Part shown: positions 1 through 8,994 of the stretch, piece after piece
Layout: each line of letters starts with the position of its first letter
How positions within the stretch are numbered: position 1 is the stretch's first letter
Assembly (NCBI GenBank): GCA_001800135.1
Contig: MGUU01000014.1
Coordinates: 1-64,000 of the forward strand
Length of the DNA stretch: 64,000 bases
Direction of reading: 5' to 3'
Origin: Elusimicrobia bacterium RIFCSPLOWO2_02_FULL_39_32
Lineage (GTDB): Bacteria; Elusimicrobiota; Elusimicrobia; 2-02-FULL-39-32
The notes under the pieces: model-generated
Databases searched by the model: none
What the model saw: the letters and a program-made list of their open reading frames with translations, nothing else
Told to the model about the DNA's origin: nothing
Translations under genes and position numbers: made by a program

Positions 1-227
1 CATTGCGGCCTCCCTTTTTGTATAGGGTACAAAAAGGTGACATTTCTATTTGCCGCAAATGTGACATTACTAAAAAATTTCTACAAAAACCAGTTACAGG
101 CTTGACCATAATCAAAAATTTTGTAATGGATTCACTCTTGGTTCGCATGGAGAGTATTTTATCGAAAGAACAAGCAGAAAAAATATCCAATTTCCCTTGT
201 ATACGTCCAACTAAAAAAGAAAAATGA
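1..227 (+). CDS. C-terminal fragment of an unidentified protein (cut by window start)
   Basis: The frame is open to the left edge, so only the last 74 or so residues are seen and the TTG at base 3 need not be the start. The fragment has one CxxC pair (CRKC) in its first third and a charged, lysine-rich end. Its stop codon overlaps the ATG of the following adenine methyltransferase (ATGA), so the two are almost certainly co-translated. A restriction endonuclease or other methyltransferase partner is a reasonable guess from position alone. I do not recognise the family, and a radical SAM or other CxxC protein is equally possible. Confidence 0.55.
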   Translation, partial: LRPPFLYRVQKGDISICRKCDITKKFLQKPVTGLTIIKNFVMDSLLVRMESILSKEQAEKISNFPCIRPTKKEK

Positions 228-1123
228 TTAGTAGAGTTTTTATACCGCCAATAAAGTGTCAAGGTATCAAATCCAAACTCGTATCATGGATTTTGAAAAA
301 TATTGAGTATAAAGAATGCAAAAGATGGATTGAACCTTTTATGGGATCAGGGGTTGTTGGATTCAATGCTCAACATCCCAATGCAATATTTGGAGATATA
401 AATCCACATATCATCAACTTTTACAATTCATTAAAATCTTCAGAAATTACCCCTCTTTTTGTTAAACAATTTCTGGAGGGTGAGGGTAAATATCTTAAAG
501 AAAGAGGATCGGAGCATTTCTACTTTATAAGGGAAAGATTTAATAAATTCCATGATCCATTGGATTTTTTATTCCTTTCGAGGGCAGGGTTTAACGGAAT
601 GATTAGATTTAATAGTAAAGGTAAATTTAACGTGCCTTTTTGCCAAAAACCATTAAGATTTTCTAAATCATATATCACGAAAATTGTAAATCAAGTAAAT
701 TTTGTCTGTCAGTCTATAAAAATGAAAAATTGGAATTTTGTTTGTGGAGATTTCAGTGAATTAATTATGAAAGCGAATTCAAATGATTTTATTTACTGTG
801 ACCCACCATATTTAGGAAGGCACGTAGATTATTATAATTCTTGGGATGTTAAAGAAGAAAATAACCTTTCTCGATGTCTTAAAAGTACGAATGCAAAATT
901 CATTCTATCCACATGGCACAGTAACAGGTATCGGGCAAATGATTTTATTGAAAGGAATTGGAGAGGGTTTCATATTCTAACAATGGAGCATTTTTATCAT
1001 ATTGGAGGAATGGAAAAAAATCGTAATTCTATAACGGAAGCACTAATATTGAATTATGAACCTCCCAGTTCTTGCGAATATGCAACATTTTCTCGCTATT
1101 ATCAACAAATAGCACTTTTATAA
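224..1123 (+). CDS. D12-class N6-adenine DNA methyltransferase (Dam/DpnM-like)
   Basis: This 299-residue protein transfers methyl groups from SAM to adenine N6 in DNA. It has the family's features in order: an N-terminal PPIKCQGIKSKL segment (the G-x-K SAM-binding start), FMGSGVVGFN near residue 40 (motif I, F-x-G-x-G), and the catalytic DPPY near residue 190 (NDFIYCDPPYLG). Length is normal for the MethyltransfD12 family. It overlaps the upstream fragment by 4 nt and is followed by a gene of unrelated function, so it is either half of a restriction-modification pair whose other part lies left of the window, or an orphan. The recognition sequence cannot be read from the sequence. Confidence 0.9.
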   Translation: MISRVFIPPIKCQGIKSKLVSWILKNIEYKECKRWIEPFMGSGVVGFNAQHPNAIFGDINPHIINFYNSLKSSEITPLFVKQFLEGEGKYLKERGSEHFYFIRERFNKFHDPLDFLFLSRAGFNGMIRFNSKGKFNVPFCQKPLRFSKSYITKIVNQVNFVCQSIKMKNWNFVCGDFSELIMKANSNDFIYCDPPYLGRHVDYYNSWDVKEENNLSRCLKSTNAKFILSTWHSNRYRANDFIERNWRGFHILTMEHFYHIGGMEKNRNSITEALILNYEPPSSCEYATFSRYYQQIALL

Positions 1124-1197
1124 AGAAACATCTTTTCTATCCACAAAAATAAAATTCAAGTCAAATAATAAAGTGCGATAAAAAAGCCTAAATCCTA

Positions 1198-1659
1198 ATG
1201 ATACCCTTCTCCATCCATCCTTATCTTCAAAAATTTGTGGAGCTGTTTAACAATGGCAAATTCTTTGAAAGCCATGAACTGCTGGAAGATGTCTGGAAAA
1301 AAACAACTGGCAAGGAAAAACTTTTTCTGCAAAGTCTCATCCAAGTGGCAGTTTCTTTGCATCACGATAAAAGAAAGAATGAAAAAGGAGCTTTAGAAGA
1401 ATATTCTCTTGCCAAAAAAAAATTAGAAAAATACCCTGCCAAAGTTATGGGAATTTATCTGCATCATCTGCTTTTAGAACTAGAAAACTACTTCAAATAT
1501 CCAATAGAAAAACGTAAAAATTTTATCCCGCGAATCAAAATAGAAACCATGCTTTATTGCATGAGATGCGGTTATTTAATTGAAGATCTGCCTCTTGGCT
1601 GCAAAAGCCGTTGTCCTGCATGCGATTTTCCCTACCCACAAGGATCCTGTTCAGATTAA
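1198..1659 (+). CDS. DUF309 protein with C-terminal rubredoxin-like zinc ribbon
   Basis: Residues 5-100 match the all-helical DUF309 family, with the signature FFESHELLEDVW (H-E-x-x-E-x-x-W). Residues 118-150 carry two Cys pairs, CMRCGY and CPACDFP, the layout of a rubrerythrin-type rubredoxin or zinc-ribbon domain. DUF309 has no established function, and the added ribbon suggests metal binding or electron transfer. No clear ribosome binding site precedes the ATG. The gene stands alone between the methyltransferase and the promoter of the MoxR operon. Confidence 0.75.
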   Translation: MIPFSIHPYLQKFVELFNNGKFFESHELLEDVWKKTTGKEKLFLQSLIQVAVSLHHDKRKNEKGALEEYSLAKKKLEKYPAKVMGIYLHHLLLELENYFKYPIEKRKNFIPRIKIETMLYCMRCGYLIEDLPLGCKSRCPACDFPYPQGSCSD

Positions 1660-1734
1660 TCCTTATCAAAACAACGCCCTGCTAAGCAATTTAAAAATGT
1701 AACCATGGTATTATTCATTGCGCAAGACGTGACC

Positions 1735-1762
1735 TTGAAAAAGTTTATGCATGTGATATACT
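1735..1762 (+). promoter_or_regulatory. Sigma-70-type promoter for the MoxR/DUF58/transglutaminase operon
   Basis: TTGAAA (1735-1740) and TATACT (1757-1762) are separated by 16 bases. Transcription would start near 1769, upstream of the LPP20-like gene. Both boxes match the consensus in five of six positions. Confidence 0.55.
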
Positions 1763-1854
1763 TCTATTGAAACTGAATTTTACAATAGGGGATGAGCATC
1801 AAGAAGACGCCTGCCAACTCCTATTGCAAAATTCCAGATAAAAATAGAAAAAAT

Positions 1855-2325
1855 ATGAACTCAAAAAATAATCATTTTTTATTGATAATAGGACTTGGAA
1901 CTTTTCTAACTCTCTTATCTATTCGGCCAATCATTCTAGCTGAGCCTCAAACTGAAAACAACGTTCAAGAAGCGCTCTTAAAAGGATCGCCTAAAGTTAA
2001 AGGTCATTATCTTTATTTTGAAGGAGAAGGCAAAGCAGATCAAAACTTACAAAACCAAACCCAAAAACGTTCTCTTTCTAAAGAAGCAGCCCTCTTAGAA
2101 GCTAAAACTAAAATAGCCTATTATATTGACCAGCTTAAAACAAAAAAAGGAAAATTGATAAAAGAGGAAAGAACAAAAAATAAAAAAATGGAATTTAAAG
2201 TATCAATTTTTATTAAAGGTATTCAACCTCAAGAGACACAATGGGATGAGTACGATAACTGCAAAGCCACAGTAAGAATCCATAAAAAAAGACTCTTAAA
2301 TTCATTAAAAGCTAAGGAACCTTAA
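1855..2325 (+). CDS. Small exported protein, LPP20-like
   Basis: I place the start at the ATG at 1855. The track start at 1792 adds 21 polar residues before the hydrophobic segment, although a purine run (AGGGG) lies directly beside that ATG. From 1855 the protein begins NSKNNHFLLI, a signal peptide or membrane anchor, and is about 156 residues long. The middle part, FEGEGKADQNL followed by KEAALLEAKTKIAYYI, resembles the LPP20 lipoprotein family (G-x-G-x-A, then an Ala-rich helix), but there is no lipobox Cys. It lies 4 bases before the MoxR gene and shares its promoter. The family match is tentative. Confidence 0.55.
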   Translation: MNSKNNHFLLIIGLGTFLTLLSIRPIILAEPQTENNVQEALLKGSPKVKGHYLYFEGEGKADQNLQNQTQKRSLSKEAALLEAKTKIAYYIDQLKTKKGKLIKEERTKNKKMEFKVSIFIKGIQPQETQWDEYDNCKATVRIHKKRLLNSLKAKEP

Positions 2326-2329
2326 AATC

Positions 2330-3259
2330 ATGGTCACTCTTCCTTCCTTAATAGAATCCAATATTACCCAGATTATTCGGGGAAAAGATGAAATTGTTAA
2401 ACAAACCATTATCTGTCTTTTAGCTGAAGGGCATCTATTGATTGAAGATATTCCCGGGGTGGGGAAAACAACTCTTGCTTTGGCTCTAGCTAAAAGTCTA
2501 GACCTTTCCTTTCAAAGGGTACAATTTACCTCTGACCTTCTTCCTTCAGATATTTTAGGGGTATCCATTTACAGTCCTAAAAATAATACCTTTGAATTTA
2601 AGAAAGGACCTATTTTTCACCACATTGTATTAGCAGATGAAATTAATCGCTCCACGCCAAAAACCCAAAGCGCTCTTTTGGAAGCTATGAATGAGCGCCA
2701 TGTTTCCATGGACAACCAAACATGGATCCTGCCTGAACCTTTTTTATTGATGGCTACACAAAACCCTTATGAACATTATGGAACCTATCCTTTACCTGAA
2801 TCCCAAAGAGATCGTTTCTTAATGAGAATTTCTATGGGATACCCTGCTCAAAAATATGAAAAAGAAATTTTAAGAAAAGAGATTGATATTCACTCCATAG
2901 AAAAACTATCCCCTGTAACCACAAAAGAGGATGTTTTAAAAAGTATTTCGGAAGTGCGTAAAGTTAGAGTGGATGAATCTTTAGACGACTATATCTTAAA
3001 AATCGCAGAGGAAACAAGAAAATCTCCGTTTCTGGATTTGGGGGTCAGCCCCAGAGGATGCATCGCCTTAAGAAAAGCTGCTCAAGCGAATGGTTATCTG
3101 GAAAACAGAACCTATACTATTCCAGATGACATTAAAAAGAACGCTGTTTGCGTTCTTTCCCACAGAGTCATGGTTAAGTCTCTTAATAGCGATTTAGAAA
3201 CTGAATCCGCTGCAAAAATCATAGGGGAAATTTTAGATAGAATCCCAGTCCCAATGTAA
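2330..3259 (+). CDS. MoxR-family AAA+ ATPase
   Basis: The 309-residue protein is a cytoplasmic AAA+ ATPase thought to act as a chaperone for the maturation of partner proteins. Walker A is GVGKTT (about residues 44-49) and Walker B is LADEINR (about 101-107), followed by the family-specific STPKTQSALLEAMNE. The arginine-finger region includes PLPESQRDRF, and the C-terminal lid has the SPRG sensor 2 motif. An AAGGA box lies upstream of the ATG. It is followed by DUF58 and transglutaminase genes, the classic partners of MoxR proteins. Confidence 0.95.
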   Translation: MVTLPSLIESNITQIIRGKDEIVKQTIICLLAEGHLLIEDIPGVGKTTLALALAKSLDLSFQRVQFTSDLLPSDILGVSIYSPKNNTFEFKKGPIFHHIVLADEINRSTPKTQSALLEAMNERHVSMDNQTWILPEPFLLMATQNPYEHYGTYPLPESQRDRFLMRISMGYPAQKYEKEILRKEIDIHSIEKLSPVTTKEDVLKSISEVRKVRVDESLDDYILKIAEETRKSPFLDLGVSPRGCIALRKAAQANGYLENRTYTIPDDIKKNAVCVLSHRVMVKSLNSDLETESAAKIIGEILDRIPVPM

Positions 3260-3348
3260 TAACTAATATTGTCCTTTAACTCATTCGTTTTTTTATCTTG
3301 AGTTCTTTAGTTTCTTAAAAAAAAGTTCCATTCATTTAAAAAATAAAA

Positions 3349-4383
3349 ATGATTTTTTTTTCTTTCCTAAAACATTTTAAACCCCCGCGTTCCCTTGGTT
3401 TTACTCCTTTTGGCGCTGCTGTGGTTTTACTAACAGTAGGAGTAGGCCTTGCTGCCATGAATACCGGCAACAATTTAGTCTATATGGTCTTTGGCATGAT
3501 GCTGGGGCTCATCACAGCCTCTGGAATTCTTTCGGAAATAAATTTAAGGCATTTAGAAATAGATTGGATATTCCCTATGGAGGTCTATGCCAAAAAAACT
3601 TTTACAATCCGCATGCTGGTAAGAAATCAAAAAGAAAAAATTCCTTCATTTGGAATAAATACCGCTTTGGAAATAAGCTTAAATCAAAAGAAAAACGAAT
3701 GGGTTGAAACAAATTTTTTAATGGTTTCGGCAAAATCACAAAAGAATTCTGACATTCAAATCCTGCCAGAAAAAAGAGGGGAATTAGAAATCAAAGCGCT
3801 TAAAATTGAGACCCAATTTCCTTTTAGTTTCTTTAAAAAATATTTCATAAGACCCATTGATAAAAAACTGATTGTCTATCCCCAACTCATTCAAATACCG
3901 CACCTTTCCCTTAAAATGCCCTATGCTGAAAGCCAAACAGCCGATCATCAAAAAGGTTTTGGAGATTCTTTCTGGGGCATTAAAGAATTTAGCGAGGGGG
4001 ATAACCCCAAAAACATCTTATGGAAAAGTTCAGCCAAATTTTCAAAATTAATGGTTCGGGAAACTGAAAAAGAAAGGGAAAAAGAGATTTTTGTCACACT
4101 GCTGCCGGAAGAAGAGTGGCTGCAACTTAAAATTGAGGAGCTAGAAGCTGCTATCTCTTTTACTGCTTCTTTTCTAGATAACATATTTAAACAAGGGATC
4201 GCAGTAGGTCTTATTTCCAATGATTTTATCCAAAAACCTTCTACTGATAGAAAAAATCTTATTCAAATATTTACTTTTTTAGCTCTTTTTTCTCCTAAAA
4301 AAGGGGGGTCAAGACAGAGAGCTTTTAAAGAAAATTGGGGAGAACCCCCTTTAGAAATTCTTTCTTTATGGAAGAAACAGTAA
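3349..4383 (+). CDS. DUF58 membrane-anchored protein
   Basis: The N-terminus has two hydrophobic segments (about residues 20-60), then a soluble beta-rich region, then the DUF58 signature FGDSFWGIKEFSEGDNPKNI with the R-x-Y-x-x-G-D-like segment followed by LWKSSAK. DUF58 proteins are regularly encoded between a MoxR ATPase and a TgpA-like transglutaminase, as here, and are thought to work at the cell envelope; the exact role is unknown. No good ribosome binding site is visible before the ATG at 3349. The 3' end overlaps the next gene. Confidence 0.9.
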   Translation: MIFFSFLKHFKPPRSLGFTPFGAAVVLLTVGVGLAAMNTGNNLVYMVFGMMLGLITASGILSEINLRHLEIDWIFPMEVYAKKTFTIRMLVRNQKEKIPSFGINTALEISLNQKKNEWVETNFLMVSAKSQKNSDIQILPEKRGELEIKALKIETQFPFSFFKKYFIRPIDKKLIVYPQLIQIPHLSLKMPYAESQTADHQKGFGDSFWGIKEFSEGDNPKNILWKSSAKFSKLMVRETEKEREKEIFVTLLPEEEWLQLKIEELEAAISFTASFLDNIFKQGIAVGLISNDFIQKPSTDRKNLIQIFTFLALFSPKKGGSRQRAFKENWGEPPLEILSLWKKQ

Positions 4384-6665
4384 AACTACAAAATATCACT
4401 CTTAAATCTGTTTGGGGACTAGCCTCTCTTTCCTTAATATCCCTGCTTTTAACCAAAGAATTGGGTTTATTGGAAATATTTTTAATTTTTATCTTTTTAC
4501 CTTTTGGTTTTTATTTTGAATTAAAGGGAAAACTTTTTAAAAAAAGATGGTTGGAAAATAGCCTGATCCTATTTCTATTTGTACTAACGCTTTTTCTCTT
4601 TCTTGGAACAAAAAGATCCTTTCTAATTGTAATTGCAGATTTTTTGATTGGATTTATTTTACTTAAATGTACCTTTAAAAAAGACAGAAAAGACATAATG
4701 CAAATCATTGCTCTCTCCTTTTTCATTCTTTTAAGCGCCTCTACCCTTGCCCTGGATTTTTCCTATTTCCTCTGTTTTATTTTTTATGTTTTAAGCGCTG
4801 CATGGACACTAACTTTTTTTTCCCTTACAGAGAAAAACTTAAAAACCATTGTCTTTGATCAAAAAGAACAAGCCAAAACACCGGAAATTAAAACCTTATA
4901 TAAATTCATTGCTAAAAATTGCTGGCTTACTTTAGGGCTTGTGTTTATTTTTTCCATCGCCATCTTTATCTTTTTCCCGCGGATGTCCTTAGCAGTTTTT
5001 CAGGGCGCATTTCTTGGCCCTGTACAAACAGCTGGAATCTCTGACAAAATGCATCTTGTGCAGTCTGGTAAAATTTTTGAAGATCCAGCCATTGTCATGC
5101 GGGTAGAGATCCAGCCACAAGATAGAAATCGCCTAAACAGCTTCTTTATTAGAGGACAGACTCTCTCCTCGTTTGATGGGATAGAGTGGAAAGCGGAGGG
5201 GAAAAAGGGAAAATCTAATGTGCAGGATGCTTACATGAGCAGGGTTTTAAAAATTCAAAAAATTATTAAAAATGATTTTAAAATTTTAGATTGGGATCGA
5301 GATGCCCTTAAAAAAGAATTTGGATTAAATTTAAATGAACGTTCCTTCCTAACCCAAAAAATATATTTAGAATCCCTGAACAATTATTTGATTTTTGGTC
5401 TGCCCTGGATTGATTTTTTAAGCGCAAAACTTCCGGAAGTAACTATCTTAGAGGATCACGCTATTTTGCGTCCTCCAAATTTTGGAGGGAGATTATTCTA
5501 TGAAGCGCGCTCTTTAATTGAGCGGCCAAAAGAAACACTATTAAGCAAAAAAACTGTAGAATCCGGTATCAAGTGGGAAGATCAGGAAATCATTGAAAAG
5601 AATTTGAAACTCCCAAAAATAAATTTAGAAAAAATTAAAGATCTAGCGCAAGAGATTGTTTCAGAAAAAGAACCTCCTTATATTAAAGCCAAAAAAATTG
5701 AAAGATACCTATCTAAAAATTACACTTATGCGTTAAATATTAAAACCAAAAATTTTTCTAACCCTACTGAAGAATTTCTATTTAAAACAAAAGCAGGCCA
5801 CTGCGAATATTTTGCTTCTGCCATGGCTTTAATGCTAAGGCTTGAGAACATACCAACCAGAATTGCCACTGGTTTTATCTTAAATGAATGGAATCCTTCT
5901 GGCAATTATTACACGGTTCGATTTAAAGATGCCCATTCCTGGGTAGAAGTTTATATTGGCGGGTTATGGATTGAATTTGACCCTTCCCCCAGAAACTATG
6001 TCCCAGATCTAGCCAAAACGTCTCTCCTAGGAAAAATAAAAGAAAAAATGGATTATTGGAACTTCTTGTGGAATGCATACATTCTTGGATATGACATGGA
6101 ATCTCAAAAAAAGCTGGCTAAAACTGTGGAATTTAAATCCAACCAGTTGAGTTCTAAATTGGATAGAACCTTTGGCAACTGGAGATCAAAATATTTGAAA
6201 GCTGAAAAATTAAAATTTATGAGTAGGAAGAGAGGTGGCTTAAGCTCTCCAGAACTTTTTACAAGAAATTTTCTGTGGTTCTTGGCTTTTGTTCTTTTTA
6301 TTGGAGTGGGGGTAGGGTTAGGAACAATTGTTCTCTACAAAAAGATGAAATTTTACCTTTATAAATATAAAATTAAAAAAACTCTTCCCAACATAGCTTT
6401 TTACCTAACAATGCTAAAAATTCTGAAACGCTTTGGCTTCAATAAAAGGGAAAGCGAAACTCCCTATGAATTTTTATATAAACTCCAAAAAAACATTTCA
6501 CCTGCTCTATTAAATAATGAACTGGATTCTTCCCTTGTTTTTTTAACAGAGCTTTTTTATAAAGCCCGTTTTTCTACCCTAATAACAAATAAGGAAGAAA
6601 CATCAAATATCAAAAAATCACTAGAACTCTTAAGACATCAGCTTAAAAAATTAAAAATTCTTTAG
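4368..6665 (+). CDS. TgpA-like membrane transglutaminase (DUF3488/transglutaminase core)
   Basis: Five or more N-terminal membrane segments are followed by a periplasmic transglutaminase-like core. The Cys-His-Asp triad is visible: AGHCEYFASAM, DAHSWVEV and WIEFDPSP. One more membrane segment (RNFLWFLAFVLFIG) precedes a C-terminal cytoplasmic tail of DUF4129 type. I prefer the ATG at 4368 over the TTG at 4335 given by the track; it overlaps DUF58 by 16 nt. With MoxR and DUF58 it completes a conserved envelope operon. TgpA-like proteins are known from Pseudomonas; the substrate is unknown here. Confidence 0.9.
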   Translation: MEETVKLQNITLKSVWGLASLSLISLLLTKELGLLEIFLIFIFLPFGFYFELKGKLFKKRWLENSLILFLFVLTLFLFLGTKRSFLIVIADFLIGFILLKCTFKKDRKDIMQIIALSFFILLSASTLALDFSYFLCFIFYVLSAAWTLTFFSLTEKNLKTIVFDQKEQAKTPEIKTLYKFIAKNCWLTLGLVFIFSIAIFIFFPRMSLAVFQGAFLGPVQTAGISDKMHLVQSGKIFEDPAIVMRVEIQPQDRNRLNSFFIRGQTLSSFDGIEWKAEGKKGKSNVQDAYMSRVLKIQKIIKNDFKILDWDRDALKKEFGLNLNERSFLTQKIYLESLNNYLIFGLPWIDFLSAKLPEVTILEDHAILRPPNFGGRLFYEARSLIERPKETLLSKKTVESGIKWEDQEIIEKNLKLPKINLEKIKDLAQEIVSEKEPPYIKAKKIERYLSKNYTYALNIKTKNFSNPTEEFLFKTKAGHCEYFASAMALMLRLENIPTRIATGFILNEWNPSGNYYTVRFKDAHSWVEVYIGGLWIEFDPSPRNYVPDLAKTSLLGKIKEKMDYWNFLWNAYILGYDMESQKKLAKTVEFKSNQLSSKLDRTFGNWRSKYLKAEKLKFMSRKRGGLSSPELFTRNFLWFLAFVLFIGVGVGLGTIVLYKKMKFYLYKYKIKKTLPNIAFYLTMLKILKRFGFNKRESETPYEFLYKLQKNISPALLNNELDSSLVFLTELFYKARFSTLITNKEETSNIKKSLELLRHQLKKLKIL

Positions 6666-6683
6666 AACTCAATAAAGCGTTTT

Positions 6684-6712
6684 TGAGCCATTAAACGTTT
6701 TTTAAAAGCTCA
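6684..6712 (+). terminator. Hairpin between the transglutaminase gene and the arn operon
   Basis: TGAGC and TTAAA pair with TTTAA and GCTCA across a symmetric 2x2 internal loop, with loop CGTTT. No T-run follows, so this may be a weak terminator or only a local structure. Confidence 0.3.
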
Positions 6713-6788
6713 CTGCTTATAAATTAAAAGTGAACTTTTAACATTGAAGTTGAAACCTAAAGCGATTAAAGCTAAGATAAAGTGGTTT

Positions 6789-7964
6789 ATGAGAAAAGAA
6801 TTTCTGCCTTTTTCCCGTCCTACCATTGGCCAGGAAGAAATTAATGAAGTGGTGGATTCCCTAAAATCTGGCTGGATTACCACAGGTCCTAAAGTGCAAA
6901 AATTTGAAAATGATTTTTCCAGGTTTGTTAAAAGTCCTTATGCCATTAGCGTAAATTCAGCCACCTCTGGATTACATTTAGCTTATTTAGCTTCTGGCAT
7001 AAAGCCTGGAGATGAAGTGATTACAACCCCTTTAACTTTTATCTCCACCATTAGCATGCTGCTCGCACTTGGGGCTAAACCTATTTTAGTAGATATTGAT
7101 TTAAAAACTTTAAATATTGATTCTGAAAAAATTGAAAAAAAAATAAGCAAGAAAACTAAGGCAATCGTGCCGGTGCACTTTGCAGGATTGCCTTGCGATT
7201 TAGACAAAATCCACTCCTTGGCCAAAAAATTCAGACTAAAAGTAATTGAAGATGCTGCCCATGCAGTTGGCTCCAAATTTAAAGGAAAAATGATTGGTTC
7301 CCTCTCTGACTGTACAGTCTTTAGCTTTCATCCCATTAAAAACATGACTACAGGAGAAGGGGGAATGATAACAACTTCTCATAAAGACTGGGCAGAAGCC
7401 ATGACTCTTTTAAGATTTCATGGGATGTCTAAAACTGCATGGAAAAGATACTCAAAATCCGGCAGCCCGCATTATGACATTCAAAACCTTGGCTATAAAT
7501 ATAATATGATGGATATTCAAGCATCACTCGGCATCCACCAGTTAAAAAAACTATCTCAATTTAATAAAACGCGCGGCGCTTATGCAAAAAAGTATCATCA
7601 GGCATTCAGCGCTTTTCCAGAAATAATTCTTCCCCAACAACCCAGTTACCCTCACACCCACTCCTGGCACCTTTATGTGATCCTGCTCAATACAAAAAAA
7701 ATAAATTTAACGCGCGATGAATTTATCCAAAAATTATCCGAACAAAATATTGGCGCTGGCATTCATTTTAAAGCTGTTCACCTCCACACCTTTTATAAGA
7801 AATTTTTTTCAAGACAAATAAAAGAATTGCCCAATGCGGATTTTGCGTCTAGGCATATCCTTTCCTTGCCTCTTTACCCAGAAATGAAGGAAGAAGATCT
7901 GGAAGATGTGATCGCTGCTGTGAGCAACACTATAAAAAAGTATTCTAAAAAGGCGGCGATTTAA
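6789..7964 (+). CDS. arnB: UDP-4-amino-4-deoxy-L-arabinose aminotransferase (ArnB)
   Basis: ArnB is a PLP enzyme that moves the amino group of glutamate to UDP-L-Ara4O, giving UDP-L-Ara4N. The protein is a full DegT/DnrJ/EryC1 aminotransferase. The substrate loop SATSGLHLAYLA, the EDAAHAVGSKFKG segment (PLP-ring Asp) and the catalytic lysine in FSFHPIKNMTTGEGG are all present. I choose the ATG at 6789 (MRKEFLPFSRPTIG), because ArnB proteins start at this point; the TTG at 6744 would add 15 basic residues. The neighbours arnC, arnT, arnA and arnD fix the assignment, which from the fold alone would be only a sugar aminotransferase. Confidence 0.92.
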   Translation: MRKEFLPFSRPTIGQEEINEVVDSLKSGWITTGPKVQKFENDFSRFVKSPYAISVNSATSGLHLAYLASGIKPGDEVITTPLTFISTISMLLALGAKPILVDIDLKTLNIDSEKIEKKISKKTKAIVPVHFAGLPCDLDKIHSLAKKFRLKVIEDAAHAVGSKFKGKMIGSLSDCTVFSFHPIKNMTTGEGGMITTSHKDWAEAMTLLRFHGMSKTAWKRYSKSGSPHYDIQNLGYKYNMMDIQASLGIHQLKKLSQFNKTRGAYAKKYHQAFSAFPEIILPQQPSYPHTHSWHLYVILLNTKKINLTRDEFIQKLSEQNIGAGIHFKAVHLHTFYKKFFSRQIKELPNADFASRHILSLPLYPEMKEEDLEDVIAAVSNTIKKYSKKAAI

Positions 7965-7965
7965 T

Positions 7966-8910
7966 ATGGAAATATCCGTGGTTGTGCCTGTTTATAATGA
8001 AGAAGAAAATATTAAAGAATTTACTTTGCAAATCCTTCCAGTCATGGACTCTTTAAAAAAAAGTTATGAGGTACTTTTTATAGATGACGGCAGCCATGAC
8101 CGTTCCAGCCTTATTTTAAAAGAGCTGATTCAAACTTACCCAAATATTAAACTAATCCGATTAAATAAAAATTATGGACAACATTCAGCGATTTTTTGCG
8201 GGTTTGAAGCGGCTCTAGGAGAAATGATTATAACCATTGATGCAGATTTGCAAAATCCGCCATCTGAAATTCCAAAATTAGTGCGAAAAATGGAAGAGGG
8301 TTATGAAGTTGTAGGGGGTTATAGAGAACAAAGGCAAGATTCTATTTTAAGAAAAATTCCTTCTTTTATTGTGGCAAAAATCACTTCCAAACTGGTGAAT
8401 GTTCCTTTAAAAGATTATGGCTGCATGCTAAGGGCATATCGAAAAGAGCTGGTTAAAACCATGCTAACCAGCGGTGAATCTGCTACCTATATCCCAGCGC
8501 TGGCTAATTCTTATGCCAGCAAAATTGCAGAAATTCCAGTTGCGCACCAAGCCAGAACCAAGGGACAGTCTAAATATAGTTTGCTCCGTTTGCTGCATCT
8601 TAATTTTGATCTTATGACTAGTTTTTCGCTTTTGCCTATTCAGCTCATTGGCATTAGCGGTCTAGTTATATCAGTTTTTGGCTTAGGTTTTAGTTTCTTT
8701 CTTTTGCTTATGCGGTTGATTAAAGGCTCAGAATGGGCTGTGCAGGGGGTTTTTACTCTTTTTGGCATTCTATTTTTCTTTGTTGGGTTACAAGTGCTTG
8801 CCATTGGTTTAATGGGCGAGTATATTGGTAGAATTTATCAGGAAGTTCGCCATCGTCCCAGATTTCGGGTACAGGAAATCATTACCTCCAAATCAAAAAA
8901 TCCAAATTAA
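7966..8910 (+). CDS. arnC: Undecaprenyl-phosphate Ara4FN transferase (ArnC)
   Basis: ArnC moves Ara4N-formyl from UDP to undecaprenyl phosphate on the inner face of the membrane. This GT2 protein closely follows E. coli ArnC along its length as I recall that sequence: VVPVYNEEENI, NKNYGQHSAI, the metal-binding DADLQNPP, DYGCMLRAYR, then two C-terminal membrane helices and GEYIGRIYQEVRHRPR. It starts 1 base after the arnB stop. Other DPM1-type GT2 proteins in this window lack these ArnC-specific motifs, so the identity is firm. Confidence 0.95.
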   Translation: MEISVVVPVYNEEENIKEFTLQILPVMDSLKKSYEVLFIDDGSHDRSSLILKELIQTYPNIKLIRLNKNYGQHSAIFCGFEAALGEMIITIDADLQNPPSEIPKLVRKMEEGYEVVGGYREQRQDSILRKIPSFIVAKITSKLVNVPLKDYGCMLRAYRKELVKTMLTSGESATYIPALANSYASKIAEIPVAHQARTKGQSKYSLLRLLHLNFDLMTSFSLLPIQLIGISGLVISVFGLGFSFFLLLMRLIKGSEWAVQGVFTLFGILFFFVGLQVLAIGLMGEYIGRIYQEVRHRPRFRVQEIITSKSKNPN

Positions 8911-8994
8911 ACCTGAATATTAGAAAATGAGAACTTTAGACTCTATATAACGCGATTTTCTAATGAAATATTCTAGTTAAAAGGAAATTTTTAA

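Noticed and set aside
6744-6788. TTG start for arnB
   Set aside because: Adds 15 lysine-rich residues not found in ArnB proteins; the ATG at 6789 fits the family start.
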